Shown here piece after piece: positions 40,701-52,268 of a stretch of DNA of 64,000 nucleotides. The translations under genes were made by a program, and so were the position numbers. A model generated the notes under the pieces. It saw nothing but the letters and a program-made list of their open reading frames with translations. It was not told where the DNA came from and ran no database searches. Positions within the stretch are counted from its first letter, which is position 1; every line of letters starts with the position of its first letter. Source of the stretch: Plantago ovata (taxonomy: Eukaryota; Streptophyta; Magnoliopsida; Lamiales; Plantaginaceae); NCBI GenBank assembly GCA_028274465.1, contig CM051456.1, positions 114,567,397 through 114,631,396 of the forward strand. The letters are read 5' to 3'.

Positions 40701-41213
40701 ATTGCCACCCCGTTTGATATTGGAGCAGGACAAATTGTTCTATCAGGCCCTCTGGATCCGGGGTTGGTTTATGAAACAGAAATCACTGACTACGCGTATT
40801 TCATCTGCAACGTGGGCTATGACACCTCTGATGTTAAAAACATTGCATCTACACTTCCCAGTGACTTTTCGTGCCCAGATGAATCAAGCTCTGATCTGAT
40901 ATCCAACATGAATTACCCGTCCATAGCTATCTCTGAGCTAGAGAACGCTGGAACCAGGACAGTGACCCGAACGGTGACTAATGTTGGTGAAGTTCAATCA
41001 ACCTACACTGTATCCATAGTGGCGCCTCGCGAGGTGGAAGTTAAAGTGAATCCACACACATTGAAGTTCACAAAGAATGTTCGAAAATTGAAGTTTACAG
41101 TTAGTTTTAGAGAGGTGTTACCGTTCGATACTGACGTGTTTGGATCAATTACGTGGTCCGACGGAAAACACAAAGTGCGAAGCCCTTTCGTAGTGAGCAA
41201 TAGTCTTGGTTAG
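37779..41213 (+). CDS. Subtilisin-like protease, SBT5.2-like
   Basis: Nine exons (37779-37984, 38342-38601, 38747-38858, 38991-39489, 39653-39759, 39836-40078, 40161-40275, 40347-40557, 40651-41213) give about 771 residues, or 761 from the ATG at 37809, which directly begins the signal peptide [20 protein letters not shown]. Then come an I9 propeptide ([38 protein letters not shown]), and a peptidase S8 domain with Asp154 (ILDTGIWPES), His213 (GHGTHVAS), the Asn region CSAGNSGP and Ser552 ([11 protein letters not shown]). A PA insert ([15 protein letters not shown]) and a C-terminal fibronectin-III-like domain ([19 protein letters not shown]) complete the plant plan. It resembles SBT5.2/CRSP, a secreted protease of the cell wall that in Arabidopsis processes EPF2. 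The many introns fit the SBT5 class. All key residues are present. The stop codon sits in a 163-base triplication. Confidence 0.95.
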
Positions 41214-41689
41214 GAAGAATGTGCATGGATATAGGGAGCAAAAGAATTCTGATGGATATTGAAATGTATCTTGAAATGTCATACTACAGTCCACAGTTAA
41301 CTATCTCTCTGCACTCTCAAAAACTCAATTTATTAATGATGCAGTAGTTTGCTGTAGTGATGATAGTCTTGGTTAGGAAGAATGTGCATGGATATAGGGA
41401 GCAAAAGAATTCTGATGGATATTGAAATGTATCTTGAAATGTCATACTACAGTCCACAGTTAACTATCTCTCTGCACTCTCAAAAACTCAATTTATTAAT
41501 GATGCAGTAGTTTGCTGTAGTGATGATAGTCTTGGTTAGGAAGAATGTGCATGGATATAGGGAGCAAAAGAATTCTGATGGATATTGAAATGTATCTTGA
41601 AATGTCATACTACAGTCCACAGTTAACTATCTCTCTGCACTCTCAAAAACTCAATTTATTAATGATGCAGTAGTTTGCTGTAGTGATGA
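41201..41689 (+). repeat. Perfect 163-bp tandem triplication at the subtilase 3' end
   Basis: Three identical units, 41201-41363, 41364-41526 and 41527-41689, each starting TAGTCTTGGTTAGGAAGAAT. The first unit contains the last codons and stop of the subtilase (AGT CTT GGT TAG) plus the start of the 3' UTR. No difference between units was found on reading, so the event is very recent or gene-converted, or is an assembly artefact. Confidence 0.97.
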
Positions 41690-42239
41690 TAGGCGAGCCG
41701 AGCTTTGCTTTAACGACGGTACGGTTCAACTCGGCTAGGCTGGTCGAACTCGAGCCTAAAGTATAGCTCGTTCTACTGACGAGCCGGCTCGGCTCGGCCA
41801 TATGTATTAAGGGATATAACATCCATACAATTATTGGGGATGTTAACACTAGATCGAATTGCTTACATATTAATTATATATTAATTTGTTTTGTTAGTCT
41901 TTGGTGGCTTTACAATTTGGGATATTGATTTTGATTTCTAATAAGTGATCTTAAATTTTTGAATTTCTATATATATCTTATTTTATATTTTTACATGTTT
42001 TTTGATTTTTTTTTTTTAATTATGCGTTCGTCTAGAGCTCATTTGAACCAAACCAGCTTGAATTTTAACTCCAATCTACGTGGTCAGTATGTTTTAAAAG
42101 AATATGAGCATTCTGAAGATCAGTACAATAAATCTCAAATTCCGGTGAAAAATTTAATTATGACGTTAATCTGTTAGTTAGTTCCAAGTGTAGGTCATGG
42201 TAGAGTGGAGCTTCTCTTAAGACTCGTCATTTAAGCCTA
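41690..42239. other. Intergenic region with a GAGCCGAGC inverted repeat
   Basis: Just after the triplication, 41692-41805 contains GCGAGCCGAGCTTTGC and, inverted, GAGCCGGCTCGGCTCGGCC, a scrap of a GC-rich fold-back repeat. The remainder is AT-rich without a gene. Confidence 0.4.
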
Positions 42240-42850
42240 CAAACCCGTTCCATGTCACTACCACGAAGACAACGAGGACCCAAGCAGGGGAAAACGAGTG
42301 GGCACCCACAACGGTTATAACATGGTTTGATAAAGATGTTGAAGAGATTATCCCATCGAGTGATCCGTAGGAGAGGTGTTCTACCATACACCGAGTACTT
42401 CGTTCGATGGAGGGGACTTCCAGATGCCGAGAGTAGTTGGGAGCATGAGGAACATCTTTGGCAATTCGGGCATAAGATCAACGAGTACTGATTTAAGGTC
42501 AAGCCAAGGATGGCAACGAATTAGGTGGGTCGGGGGAGGGGGGAATGTCACACATGGTTGTTTTTGTACATGTCCCAACGGAGGCTATCATGTAAATAAG
42601 TATCTACAATGTTCTTGTATATTTTATTATATTAAAAAAATTATAGTTTAAGATTGAAGTAGAATGAACTACCTAGAAGGTCTGCCACAACCGTTAGATT
42701 AGAAGATCTTCACCGTCCGTAAGGAGGTATACTTGTATATATAGACCTTTTATCATTTTATTTGATTATCAAACAATACAAACATTTGAACATTCTTTTG
42801 CAATATTTATCACTAAAATTTCTCTTCTTACACTCTTCTTATGGCTACCT
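42240..42850 (+). mobile_element. Ty3/gypsy chromovirus 3' end: chromodomain, PPT and LTR
   Basis: A frame ending at the stop 42489-42491 encodes a chromodomain typical of chromovirus integrase tails (HRVIRRRGVLPYTEYFVRW, then RGLPDAESSWEHEEHLW, FGHKINEY). About 40 bases later is a polypurine tract (GGGGGAGGGGGGAA, 42532-42545) and then TGTCACAC, the expected start of the 3' LTR. A TATA-like TGTATATATAGACC follows at about 42734-42747 inside the LTR. The LTR right end was not found. The upstream parts (gag, protease, RT, most of integrase) are absent, so this is a truncated relic. Confidence 0.8.
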
Positions 42851-43528
42851 AGTATTGGGATTTGGGACAAATTAGCCTAGTGCGTATGGGTCGTGTTTAG
42901 CATTAAAAATGGTGGGTGTTTATATAGCTTCAAGATATGGGGAGGGGGTTTATATACCTAGTGTTTGGGACGTTTTGAGACATGATTTTTTATATTGAAA
43001 TCCCAAACTCATGTCTAGCCTTGGCATTTCATTTTGAGAAAAAAAAATTAAAAAAAATCAACTATTATACTCAAAATTACAATTTTCATACATCATCTCT
43101 ACTATCTCTCTCACCCCTTACACCATCCTACACTCAAATCTATTAAAATAAAAAATCATAATCCAACACATTTTCAAAAATCATGATCCAAAATTTAAAA
43201 TTTCAACTAAAAAACTAAACTTTCACCAAATTAAATCAAAATTCCGTTTTCAAAACCCTTCCCAATTACTCAGATAGCTTCTTTAAAATCTTCCTATCAA
43301 TAAATTATTATACTTAAAAACCAATCATCATTTTTTTTTCTCTTTTTCTCATGGTCTAAAAAATGACGAGGCAATGCATCTAGATTAGACAAGACTGGAA
43401 TTGTAGTTAAAAAAACTGTTCAAAGTAGCAAACGTACTTTAAAATCTTTCTGTCGCCTGTTTCAAAATAGCTAAGAAACATACGCAATTAAAATATTATA
43501 CAAAACCTAAAACACCAAACAAACAAAT
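42851..43528. other. AT-rich sequence after the LTR
   Basis: May contain the remainder of the LTR and flanking DNA. No coding region was recognised. Confidence 0.35.
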
Positions 43529-44520
43529 TTGTAGACTGTCAGTTTGCCGTTGAAGTCTGGTCTCGCATTGCCGTTAAAGAAACGCAACATCATTCATTCG
43601 CAAACGTGTGGTAGCTGTAAATTCTGCTTTTTGGAGGACGAGACCGCGCTTCACATATTTGTAGACAGACAGTTTTCCGTTGAAGTCTGGTCTCGCATTG
43701 CTGTGTGGCTGGGATCAAGTCTTGGTCAGGTTTCTTCCCTTATTGATCTGATTCAGGGAACCTGGTTGATGGATAACAGTGTGTGCAATGATCTTGGAGT
43801 CGTCGTTACTCAAGGTACTCTTTGGGGACTGTGGAAGGCTAGGAACAATATCATCTTCAAGAGTGAATCTCAGTCGGTTCTCGGAGTGGTTGAGCAAATT
43901 CAGATTAATACATAGCGTTGGATGCGATCGAAAGGAAGAATTAAGTTTGGCTATAAATTGGTTGACTAGATCATTTTCCCCTTTAATTACTGGACGTGAG
44001 CTACATGAGTGTGGAGTTTTGAGATGCGGCAGCTGCTTGTTTTTTCTTCTTTTTCTTTTGCCGGTCTCTATTTGCGATCAGTACTGGAAGGCGCCTTTGT
44101 TTGGTACTGGGTTTGGTTGTCTATGTTTGAGGCTTGGTTTTGAGTTTTATTTGTCTTGCTCTATTTTAGCTCTTATTGGGTATATCATGTGCCTCTCACT
44201 CTCTCTCGTGATTGTCCCGTATTCCTTCGATGGTCATCAACTTTCATGTCTTTGCTAAGTTCCCTAAATTTGCATCGAAAGTTATTCCTCATCGTTTGGT
44301 CTCGGCCGTTAGAGTCGGTTTCTCGACTCGTCACCCCTACTCTTGGCTACTTGCTCGTAAGTTTGACATACTAGATGGCGGGGGTGATCGAGTGGTGATA
44401 CGGTCATAACGGGCAGAGGTTTGGACATGCTTTTATACTCTCTATGGGTTGAGATAGTGCATACTTTTCCTCTTTGGTGTGCATTGCTTATGCACTAGTT
44501 TTGTATTCACGTTTCCTATT
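43529..44520 (+). mobile_element. LINE 3' fragment (RVT zinc-binding end and 3' UTR)
   Basis: Frames at 43544-43915 encode the conserved end of the zinc-binding RVT domain: CKFCFLEDETALHIFVD, VEVWSRIAVWLG and LWGLWKARNNIIFKSESQS. Downstream is non-coding LINE 3' sequence sharing ordered words with 11925-12560. A block of about 40 bases (CCGTTGAAGTCTGGTCTCGC) occurs twice, at 43550 and 43678, making a local direct duplication. The 3' end runs up to element D at 44546, which may have inserted at or near the LINE tail. Confidence 0.7.
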
Positions 44521-44545
44521 ATTATTAGTATAATTATTTTGTTGA

Positions 44546-45391
44546 GGGAAAATTCCATAAACTACCCCTACTGTTGCACCTTATTACGTTTCTTCCCCTG
44601 TTAGTTCAACAATTACATCTAACTCCATTTTACCAAAAAATGTTGACCAACTTACAAATCTTAATCTTTTATTCTCTCCCCAAACATGCCCTTACCAATA
44701 TTATTCTTTTACACTTTTCTTTTTTCATTTATCTTTTCCTTTTCTTTTTTCTACATTTTCTTTTCTTTTTCTTTTCTTTTTTTCCATTAATCTTCTTCTT
44801 CTTCAAGCTATAAACTCCGGTACCGGAATTTTTTCCGGTACCGGAGTTGTCCAACCGGAGGTCGGACAGTAACATCTCCGCCGGCTCCGACTAGAGCTGT
44901 CAGCTCCAGTCGGACGTCCGATCGAAGCTACGGTAGCTCCGATCACCTTTTTTTTCATTTTTCTATTTGTTTTTGTTTTTTTTTAATATTTTGATTAGTT
45001 TTTGGGATTATTATTATTATTATTATTTATTTATTGTTTTAATATTTTTGAGCTGGTATTAAGATATAAAATGCGTAGGGACTTGTTTATAAAAATATTT
45101 TGGATGAATTTGAAATTTAAAAAATTATGTAGGTTAATTTTGTTAAATAAGAAATTTTAGAGTCAAATGTGCAATAAAGAAAAGTTGATTGTGTTTGGGT
45201 GTTGATGAAATTTGAATTTTGAATGAGGGTAAATTTGTCATTTCCAGGCCTTAATTCGCCGAAAGTCAAGGTCGTGGGGCTAGATGTAATTGTTTTTCAC
45301 TAACGAGGAAAAATATGTTATTGTTGAACTAACTTGGGAAGATTCGTAGTTGATGGAACTAACAGGGAGGGGGTCTGTATGAAAATTACCC
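44546..45391. mobile_element. Hairpin-type TIR element D
   Basis: The left end GGGAAAATTCCATAAACTAC, CCCCTGTTAGTTCAACAATT matches the inverse of the right end (GGGTAATTTTCATACAG, CCCTGTTAGTTCCATC, GTTAGTTCAACAATAAC). A long pyrimidine tract (44695-44810) precedes a core bounded by CTCCGGTACCGGAA/TTCCGGTACCGGAG with GAGCT and CTCCG words (44812-44950). Unlike elements A and C, no purine tract follows. The right arm shares TAACGAGGAAA, GTAATTGTTTTT and GTCAAGGTCGTGGG with element A, which shows common descent. Confidence 0.75.
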
Positions 45392-46214
45392 TTTTTTGCT
45401 GATTCAAATAAAACCAAAGAAATAAATTTAAGAAAGGGAATTAAACATCTATAACACCTAAACAAACAAATTCAAGACGAATTAAACCAACGACGCCCCT
45501 GCATTTGAAAGTTTCAGCGAGCCGACTTTAATTGGGAGGACTCAACCAGGTCTTTAGCTAAGGCAAAGTCTACTGTAATCTATGCTTAAAAAGATTAGAT
45601 TAGTTGTCAGAATAAGTAGGTGAGAATAAGATATACACACACAGACATGGTTTAACTGTGAAATCACAATGGACGGCAAACTTAATAAAAAAAATTAATT
45701 GGTTAGGTGATTTGGAAATCTGGAGGATCCAATTTCAGTATATATTGGATCCAGAATCAATTATACAAAATCAGGCTGTGTACAGTTCAAATTGGGCGGA
45801 TTCATTAGAGGAATAGTCTGACGAGGGGAATGTAGGTCCGTCGTGAATTAAAATATTCCTAGCTTAACTCCGTACTCTCTAGTTCAAGTGGGGATCTGCC
45901 CCTCTATAACTGTCATTTCTAACTTCTCCACTGGTTTGAAGATTGTGAGGTTAAATTATAATGTTACAAGTGCAGTGAATAGTGAATAGAGTGATGATAA
46001 AGTAAATTATGGAATAAGCAGAGTGCCTCACACACTCATGATCAAATAAGCACAGGGAGGTGAAATAGAGGAACGAAAATGATATAATTATTGACCGTAT
46101 GATTTAGTTATCTAATTTTCCGATTGATTTTGATAAATTATATTTTATAATGATGTAAATATACTATCTTTCAAGTTAGTTAGCATATAGAGATAGTACG
46201 AGCAACGTTGAATG
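45392..46214. other. AT-rich intergenic sequence
   Basis: No gene or complete element was recognised. Confidence 0.4.
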
Positions 46215-46698
46215 CACTACAAGAAAATCCAGAAATAGCCATCGATTTTAGTCACAGATACTATTTGTGGTTAAATTCACGGATATTCACGAACGGAGCC
46301 TGGACGCTCAGTTCGTGCCTGTCCTGCTGTCCAGGTCCGAGTTCGTGAAGTTTAGCCATGATAGAATCTATTGTATTGTAGGTGAATTAAAGAAATTAAA
46401 TGAAACAAAATATTTTTTTAAAATCAAAATTTAGCCACGGATAGATTTTATCCGTGGTTAAATTCATTAACGGATAAAATCTATCACTGGCTAAGCCTAG
46501 AGCTCGGATCCAATCCGGCCAACATATTATATGTCACTAAACCGCCGCTAAATTTATCCGTGGTTAAATAATTGCTACGCCAAAAATACCCACGTCCTTA
46601 TTAGTAACGGTACTATCCGTGAGTAAAGGTTTTAGCCACGGATCAGTCTTTTTAGACACGAATAAATCCGTGGCTAAAACCCAATTCTTTTTGTAGTG
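46215..46698. mobile_element. CACTA-type nonautonomous element, 484 bp
   Basis: Begins CACTACAAGAAAATCCAG and ends CAATTCTTTTTGTAGTG, an inverted pair typical of En/Spm (CACTA) elements. The interior repeats ATCCGTGGCTAAA or its inverse TTTAGCCACGGAT many times, like CACTA subterminal transposase-binding repeats. The 3-base flanks (ATG/ACC) do not match, so the target duplication has decayed or the ends were rearranged. Confidence 0.8.
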
Positions 46699-47264
46699 AC
46701 CGTGAATTGGTGATTAGTATGAATTGGTGATTAGTAAGTGATAAATTTAGGAGTACTTTGTTATTTGATATATTTGTAATAAGTGATATTTGATAGTAGG
46801 TGTAACACCGCAGAAATTTAGAGGTTTAAAGGGGTTTAAAACGCTACTAATCTCAACAAGGTGCACCTTTATTTTCGAGAATTCACCTATTTAATTAATG
46901 ATATGTGCTATTAATGTTTCTAGATGTGGCTTCAACTTAAGTGACTTAATTTAAGAAAAAGTTGGTAAAGTTGGCTTATTAGAGAATTTGATGGGTGTTT
47001 GTAAAAAGCTACTTAAAAGTTAGATAAATTGGTAGAATTAGTGTTTGTAAACCTAACTTTTTGGACAAAAACAACTAAAATTCAGCTTAATTTAAGGAGA
47101 AGTTGCTGAAGGAGGTACAACCCAGCTTCTCCAACTTCAACTTATCCAGCTTAATTTAAGATAATTAAGCAGTTTATAAGTTGTTGCAAACACTTAAAAG
47201 ACTATTTTTGCTTAAAATAAATGATAAACGGGATTATAAGTTAGATATTGCAAACACCATTATA
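46699..47264. other. Intergenic region before the tandem duplication
   Basis: Holds several TAAGCTGAATTTAAG-type words in both orientations around 46930-47220 (AACTTAA/TTAAGTT-rich), suggesting a decayed fold-back repeat. No gene was seen. Confidence 0.4.
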
Positions 47265-47448
47265 TTAATAGCCAAGATTATCGATTTTCGCTCTCATCTT
47301 GATAATTCACGGAGTAGAGCGGTAGGTATTAGGGCGTGAATTAGAAGACCAGGCCACACTTCACCTTCAGTTCATCATCATCAACAGCGAGAAACTTGGC
47401 AGAAAAAAGCTAACCTTCACGCTCAAGTCTCAACTGAATCAGCAAACA

Positions 47449-48548
47449 ATGTCTGCTATAATTCATCAGAATATCTCATCGACATCATCTACCTTCCTCG
47501 GCGAATGGAATCTCAATAAATGCAGCCAGTATGATTTTTCTTCTTATTTCCCTTCTTCCTGAATTAATTTTAGGCTAGTTTCTGATTTTCAACTGCTGTT
47601 ATGTACTTCAGGTCATCAATTCCTTGTAGAATCAACCAGCGCAATGAAAAGATGACTAAACTTCATCCTGGCTTGCTATATCATCCCAGGTTTTGGACTT
47701 AGTTTATTTATTTATACCTTTCTCTTTTGTTTTCAAAGTGTTTTTTGTTTTTCCTTTTTCGTGAATTTCTTTTTCATCTGGTGCCTCGTAAATGCCATTT
47801 ACTAAATGGTGATGTAATATAATACACAAATTCTATGTGAAGTTCGGCTATGTTTGATTCGACTGACACTTTTTGAACTGAACTTGATCAATCTGAATTG
47901 TATTGAACTTCACCGAATATAATTTAACGTATTTTAATAAATTTCAACTTAGCAAAACTGGACCAAAATGAACATGGACTTCATAAATCCATTTTGTTTT
48001 CCAGCTAGTTTGTGGTAATAGTATCCATTTTGTAATCTTGAAATACGTGCCCCCATGTATCTGAAAGAGACCTGAGAGTTTTCTCAATAACATTTGTGAT
48101 TCCTGAGACAGGCAGCCGGATAGATTGCATGATTGCATCTACCCCCATAAAACAACCAATCAGCTGATATAGGTGTTATTGAGAGCTTAAAATCTTTAAA
48201 TTGTACCTAAAAACACCAACCAATTGGTACATTGGTCTACTCCATTCTGTTGTTCATGTATGATCAATTTGCCTGACGTTACATGTTTTCATCACGTATT
48301 TTGTGCTATAGGTGGTGAAAAATGAAACTCTTTGGTTTTTTGGTTGCTGATAGTAATGTCTTCAGGTTTGCTACTGTATGTTTCTTGAGTTTGAAAGGAC
48401 AAAATTGAGCAAGTAATTTCCTTTGTTTTGTAATTTGTATTATTAGAATGCCAGGAGAAGAAATGCACACTCTGTAGAATATCCTGAATTCCTGATGCAA
48501 AAGTCATCTGCCTTGGAATTGTTCAAATATCCTGATGCCATGTCGAAG
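47449..48548 (+). pseudogene. 5' exons of an unidentified gene (copy 1)
   Basis: Three segments, 47449-47528, 47612-47689 and 48455-48548, splice with GT-AG sites into 84 uninterrupted codons beginning MSAIIHQNISSTSSTFLGEW, continuing KLHPGLLYHPRRRRNAHSVE and ending ELFKYPDAMSK. The Ser- and basic-rich start could be an organelle-targeting peptide. I do not recognise the family. No further exon is seen after the donor at 48549, before the LRR copy begins, so the gene appears cut off. It might be a real gene whose later exons I cannot recognise. Confidence 0.45.
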
Positions 48549-49227
48549 GTACTTTTGCTGCCAGTTTCACCTGATCCCAGAGCCATGAGTTGTTTCCGAT
48601 TGTTACACACATTATGCGCTTGTGAATCTTTGCAGTATACTCCTTTTATTGCTCTTGAATATCCACACATTTTGTAGATTATTCTAGTGTGATAACATAG
48701 TACTCGCCTATGTTCTTGACATCTGTAATTGGTTGTTTGCTTAATTTCCTTGTTATTTTTGTGGCAAAGTCAACCTCTGTTCCAGTTTATGCTATCAGAG
48801 TCTGAACATAAGAGCACTTGGGATCTACTCATTTCTCCATAAACAGTGTGCAATACTCAAACTAACTCTCTGGATCGAGTAACCTAGGCAACTAGAAAGC
48901 AGATATATAGTAGTAATTGCCAAAGTTTATCAGTCTGTTTTCTGTATCATGTTGCATAATACTGTAAATAATAGGACTGAGACCCAATCCTAAATGCCAA
49001 TCTTGAAGATAAAACAATGGACTGATATTCTTCACTGTTCACACTACTAACTACACTTGCTCTTAACTAGCTAGTGAATGTAATTAGGCAAGATGGTGTA
49101 ATTGTCTATCGTACTGTAGTATCAGATGTTTAATGACGTTTCGAAAAGAAAAAAACTACACTTGCTCTTGTTAAATACTGCTAGTACTAGCTACATACAT
49201 ACACCTTCTCCTTGCACATTCATTATT

Positions 49228-50686
49228 ATTCCTTCTTCATCGCATAAGCTTCTTCCCTCTACTATCTTCCTATCATTCATCATACTTGCCCTTTCTTGCC
49301 TCACAGCCACAGCACGAAGCAGATGCTACATCGATGACGAAACCGGGTTACTGGCTTTGAAAGCTGGGTTCAAGGCCGACCCATCTCACATGCTCGCTTA
49401 CTGGATAAAGGGAATTGATTCCTGCCTATGATTCGGCATCACGTGCCTAGAAGAGTAACGGGTCACCAGTCTATCTCTCTATGGACAACTTGGCAATCCC
49501 ACTGCTAGTCTATCAGGTACCATCTCGCCCTCCCTGTCAAAGCTCCAGTTTTTGGATGGGATCTTTTTTCTCGATCATGAAAACGTACGAGGCCCTTTTC
49601 CGAATTTCCTCTTCTCCCTGCCGAGGCTTATGTATGTCTTTATCCAAAACAATAGGCTCTCGGGTCCCATTCCATCCAACATTGGTAAACTGACTCAGTT
49701 GGATACATTGAGCCTACAAGGCAACCGGTTCTCAGGGCCAATACCACCTTCCATTGGAAGGTTAACGCGGTTGACTAAGCTGATGCTCGGCCGAAACCTC
49801 CTAACCGGCAGCATCCCGGCTACCATGCACTGGTTAGGGAACAACCTGATGTCACTTGGTTTGGAACACAATCAACTCTCTGGCCAAATCCCGAATATCT
49901 TTTCAGGATTTTCAAAACTGCTGAATCTTCAGCTTTCTTACAGTAACTTCTCGGGAAAAATACCACCAAGCATTTCAGCTCTAGCACCGGTATTGGCATA
50001 TCTTGAAATGGGGCACAATTCCCTAACTGGAACCATCCCCGAGTTTCTTGGGGCATTCCATGCCCTGGAGACTCTGGATCTGTCCTTCAACCACTTGTCA
50101 GGAACCCACCGTTCCTAAAACATTTGCTAATCTCACCAATATCAATAACCTTGACCTCTCTCACAGCCTGTTGGTTGATCCGTTCCCTCAGATGTTTGTA
50201 AGAGGCATCGAATCCTTGGATTTGTCGTACAATAAGTTCCATTTACGAACCATTCCTCAGTGGGTTACAAACTCTCGAGTTATTAACTCGTTGAGGTTGG
50301 TCAAATGTGGGCTCAAGTTCAAACTAAAAAACTGGAAGCCAACCGAAACTACCTCTTACGATTACATTGATCTATCTGGTAACAATATTACTGGAAGTCT
50401 AGTAAAGTTGTTGAACAGTACTGAATACCTGGTGGGGTTCTATGCTTCTGGTAACAGATTGAAGTTCAATTTCTGGAGACTGAAATTCCCAAACACATTG
50501 CAGGAGTTGGATCTATGAAGCAATTTGGTTTTTGGAAAGATGCCTAAAACTGTTTCGGCTCTTGACAAGTTGAATGTAAGTTACAACCATTTGTGCGGTA
50601 TGCTTCCAGCAATAAAGTTTCCAGTTAGTGCATTTGCCGGAAACGATCATCTCTGTGGCTCTCCACTGCCAAAGTGCAAGGTCTGA
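49228..50686 (+). pseudogene. Leucine-rich repeat protein pseudogene, copy 1
   Basis: The single-exon coding region has a signal peptide and a capping domain (DDETGLLALKAGFKADPSHM), then plant-type extracellular LRRs (NNRLSGPIPSNIGKLTQLDT, NRFSGPIPPSIGRL, NQLSGQIPNIFSGF and more) and a C-terminal cap (FPVSAFAGNDHLCGSPLPKC). This is the layout of small secreted LRR proteins of the DRT100/PGIP-like group, usually cell-wall located. Breaks: the ATG seen in copy 2 is ATT here; stops replace TGG (49429) and ACC (near 49456); four extra bases near 50105 shift the frame; and another stop lies at 50516. It cannot make a full-length protein. Confidence 0.9.
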
Positions 50687-51083
50687 CCTGTGCAGATTGT
50701 TCTTGGCTACCTTAGGACTATCTGTTTGTGCTTTTCTTGTATTTGTACAAGTTATAATATGATTTATGTCTTGTACCATAGTTAAACCATAGTACTTCAG
50801 CTATGCAATACTCTACTCGACTCAATTAGTACAACACCATAATGCTGCAGCCTATCTCACATAAAAAGTTAGTAATTGTTAAATTGTAAATTTATCGATC
50901 TTTTATTAATTTGCCAAGATTATCGATTTCCGCCCTCAAATCTATAGTTCACGGAACAGATCATAGAGCGGTAGGTATTAAGGCGTGAATTAAAAGACCA
51001 AGCCACTTTAGGCCTTCACCTCTTCAGTTCATCATGATCATCAACAGTGAAACTTAGCAGAAAGCGAACTGAATCAGCAAACA

Positions 51084-52268
51084 ATGTCTACTATAATTCT
51101 TCTTACTCTTCTTTCTAAATTAATTTTAGGCTAGTTTCTGATTCTCTACTGCTGTTATGTATTTCAGGTCATCAATTCCTAGTAGAATCAACAGTGCAAT
51201 GGAAAGATGACTAAACTTCAGCCTGTCTTGCTATCTCATCCCAGGTTTTGGACTTTTATTTATTTATTTATTTCTGTTCCTAAGTGTTTTTTTTTTCCAA
51301 CTATTTCGTTAATTTCTTTTCATCTGGTGCCTGGTAAATGGTAAAGTAATACACAAATTCTATGTGAAGTTTGGCTATGTTTGATTCGACCAAACTGAAT
51401 AATATTGAACTTATTTTAATAAATTTCAACTCATCAAATACTGATGTGAACTCTGAAATGAGCATGTAATAGTATCTGACACATATACATGTTACATCAG
51501 CTAGGATGGAGCTTGGCTGTATAATTGGGGAAGAGAATTGTGTATGTAACACTGAAGTAGTAATCTGAAATCGTCTTGACCCTTGAGAATATATATTAAA
51601 ACCACTTGTGCAGTGATTGGTATGGTTTCCTAGGTGTGGTTGATGGTTTAGATATACACATGCGATTTAAATAGGTGCTCATTAGTCGGTCAAATGTGTA
51701 TCTGAGCTTGTTTGGCGAGAAATTTGTGAATTACACTTGTTGATTGGTGACGATGTGTATTTTAAATGGAGTTTGAACTTTGAACCTCCAAATACATCAA
51801 ATCTTGTAATCTTGAAATACATTCCCCCGTGTGTTAACAAAACTAGACCCGAGAGTTTTCTCAATAACATTCATGATTCCTGAGATGGGCTGCTGGATAG
51901 ATTGCATCTACCCCATACACAACCAGTCAGCTGATATAGGTTTTTATTGAGAGCTCAAAATCTTTAAATTGCACCTAAAAACACCTACCAATTGGTACAT
52001 TGGCCTGCTCCATCTGTTGTTCATGTATGATCAAATTTGTGTGACGTTACAGTTTTATCCTGTATTTTGTGCTATAGGTGGCGAAAAATGAAACTCTTTG
52101 CTGCTGTATGTTTCTTGAGTTTGAATGGACAAAATTGAGCAAGTAATTTCCTTTGTTTTGTAATTTGTATGTTTAGATTGCCAGGAGATGAAATGCGCAC
52201 TTGTTCAATATCATGATGCAAAGTCATCAGCCTTGGAATTGTTCAGATATCCTGATGCCATGTCAAAG
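51084..52268 (+). pseudogene. 5' exons of the unidentified gene (copy 2), decayed
   Basis: Counterpart of 47449-48548. Most of exon 1 and its donor site are deleted (ATGTCTACTATAATTC runs directly into intron sequence). Exon 2 (51170-51245) has lost a base so that it reads into TGA, and the third segment near 52176-52268 has indels. It is clearly non-functional. Confidence 0.6.
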
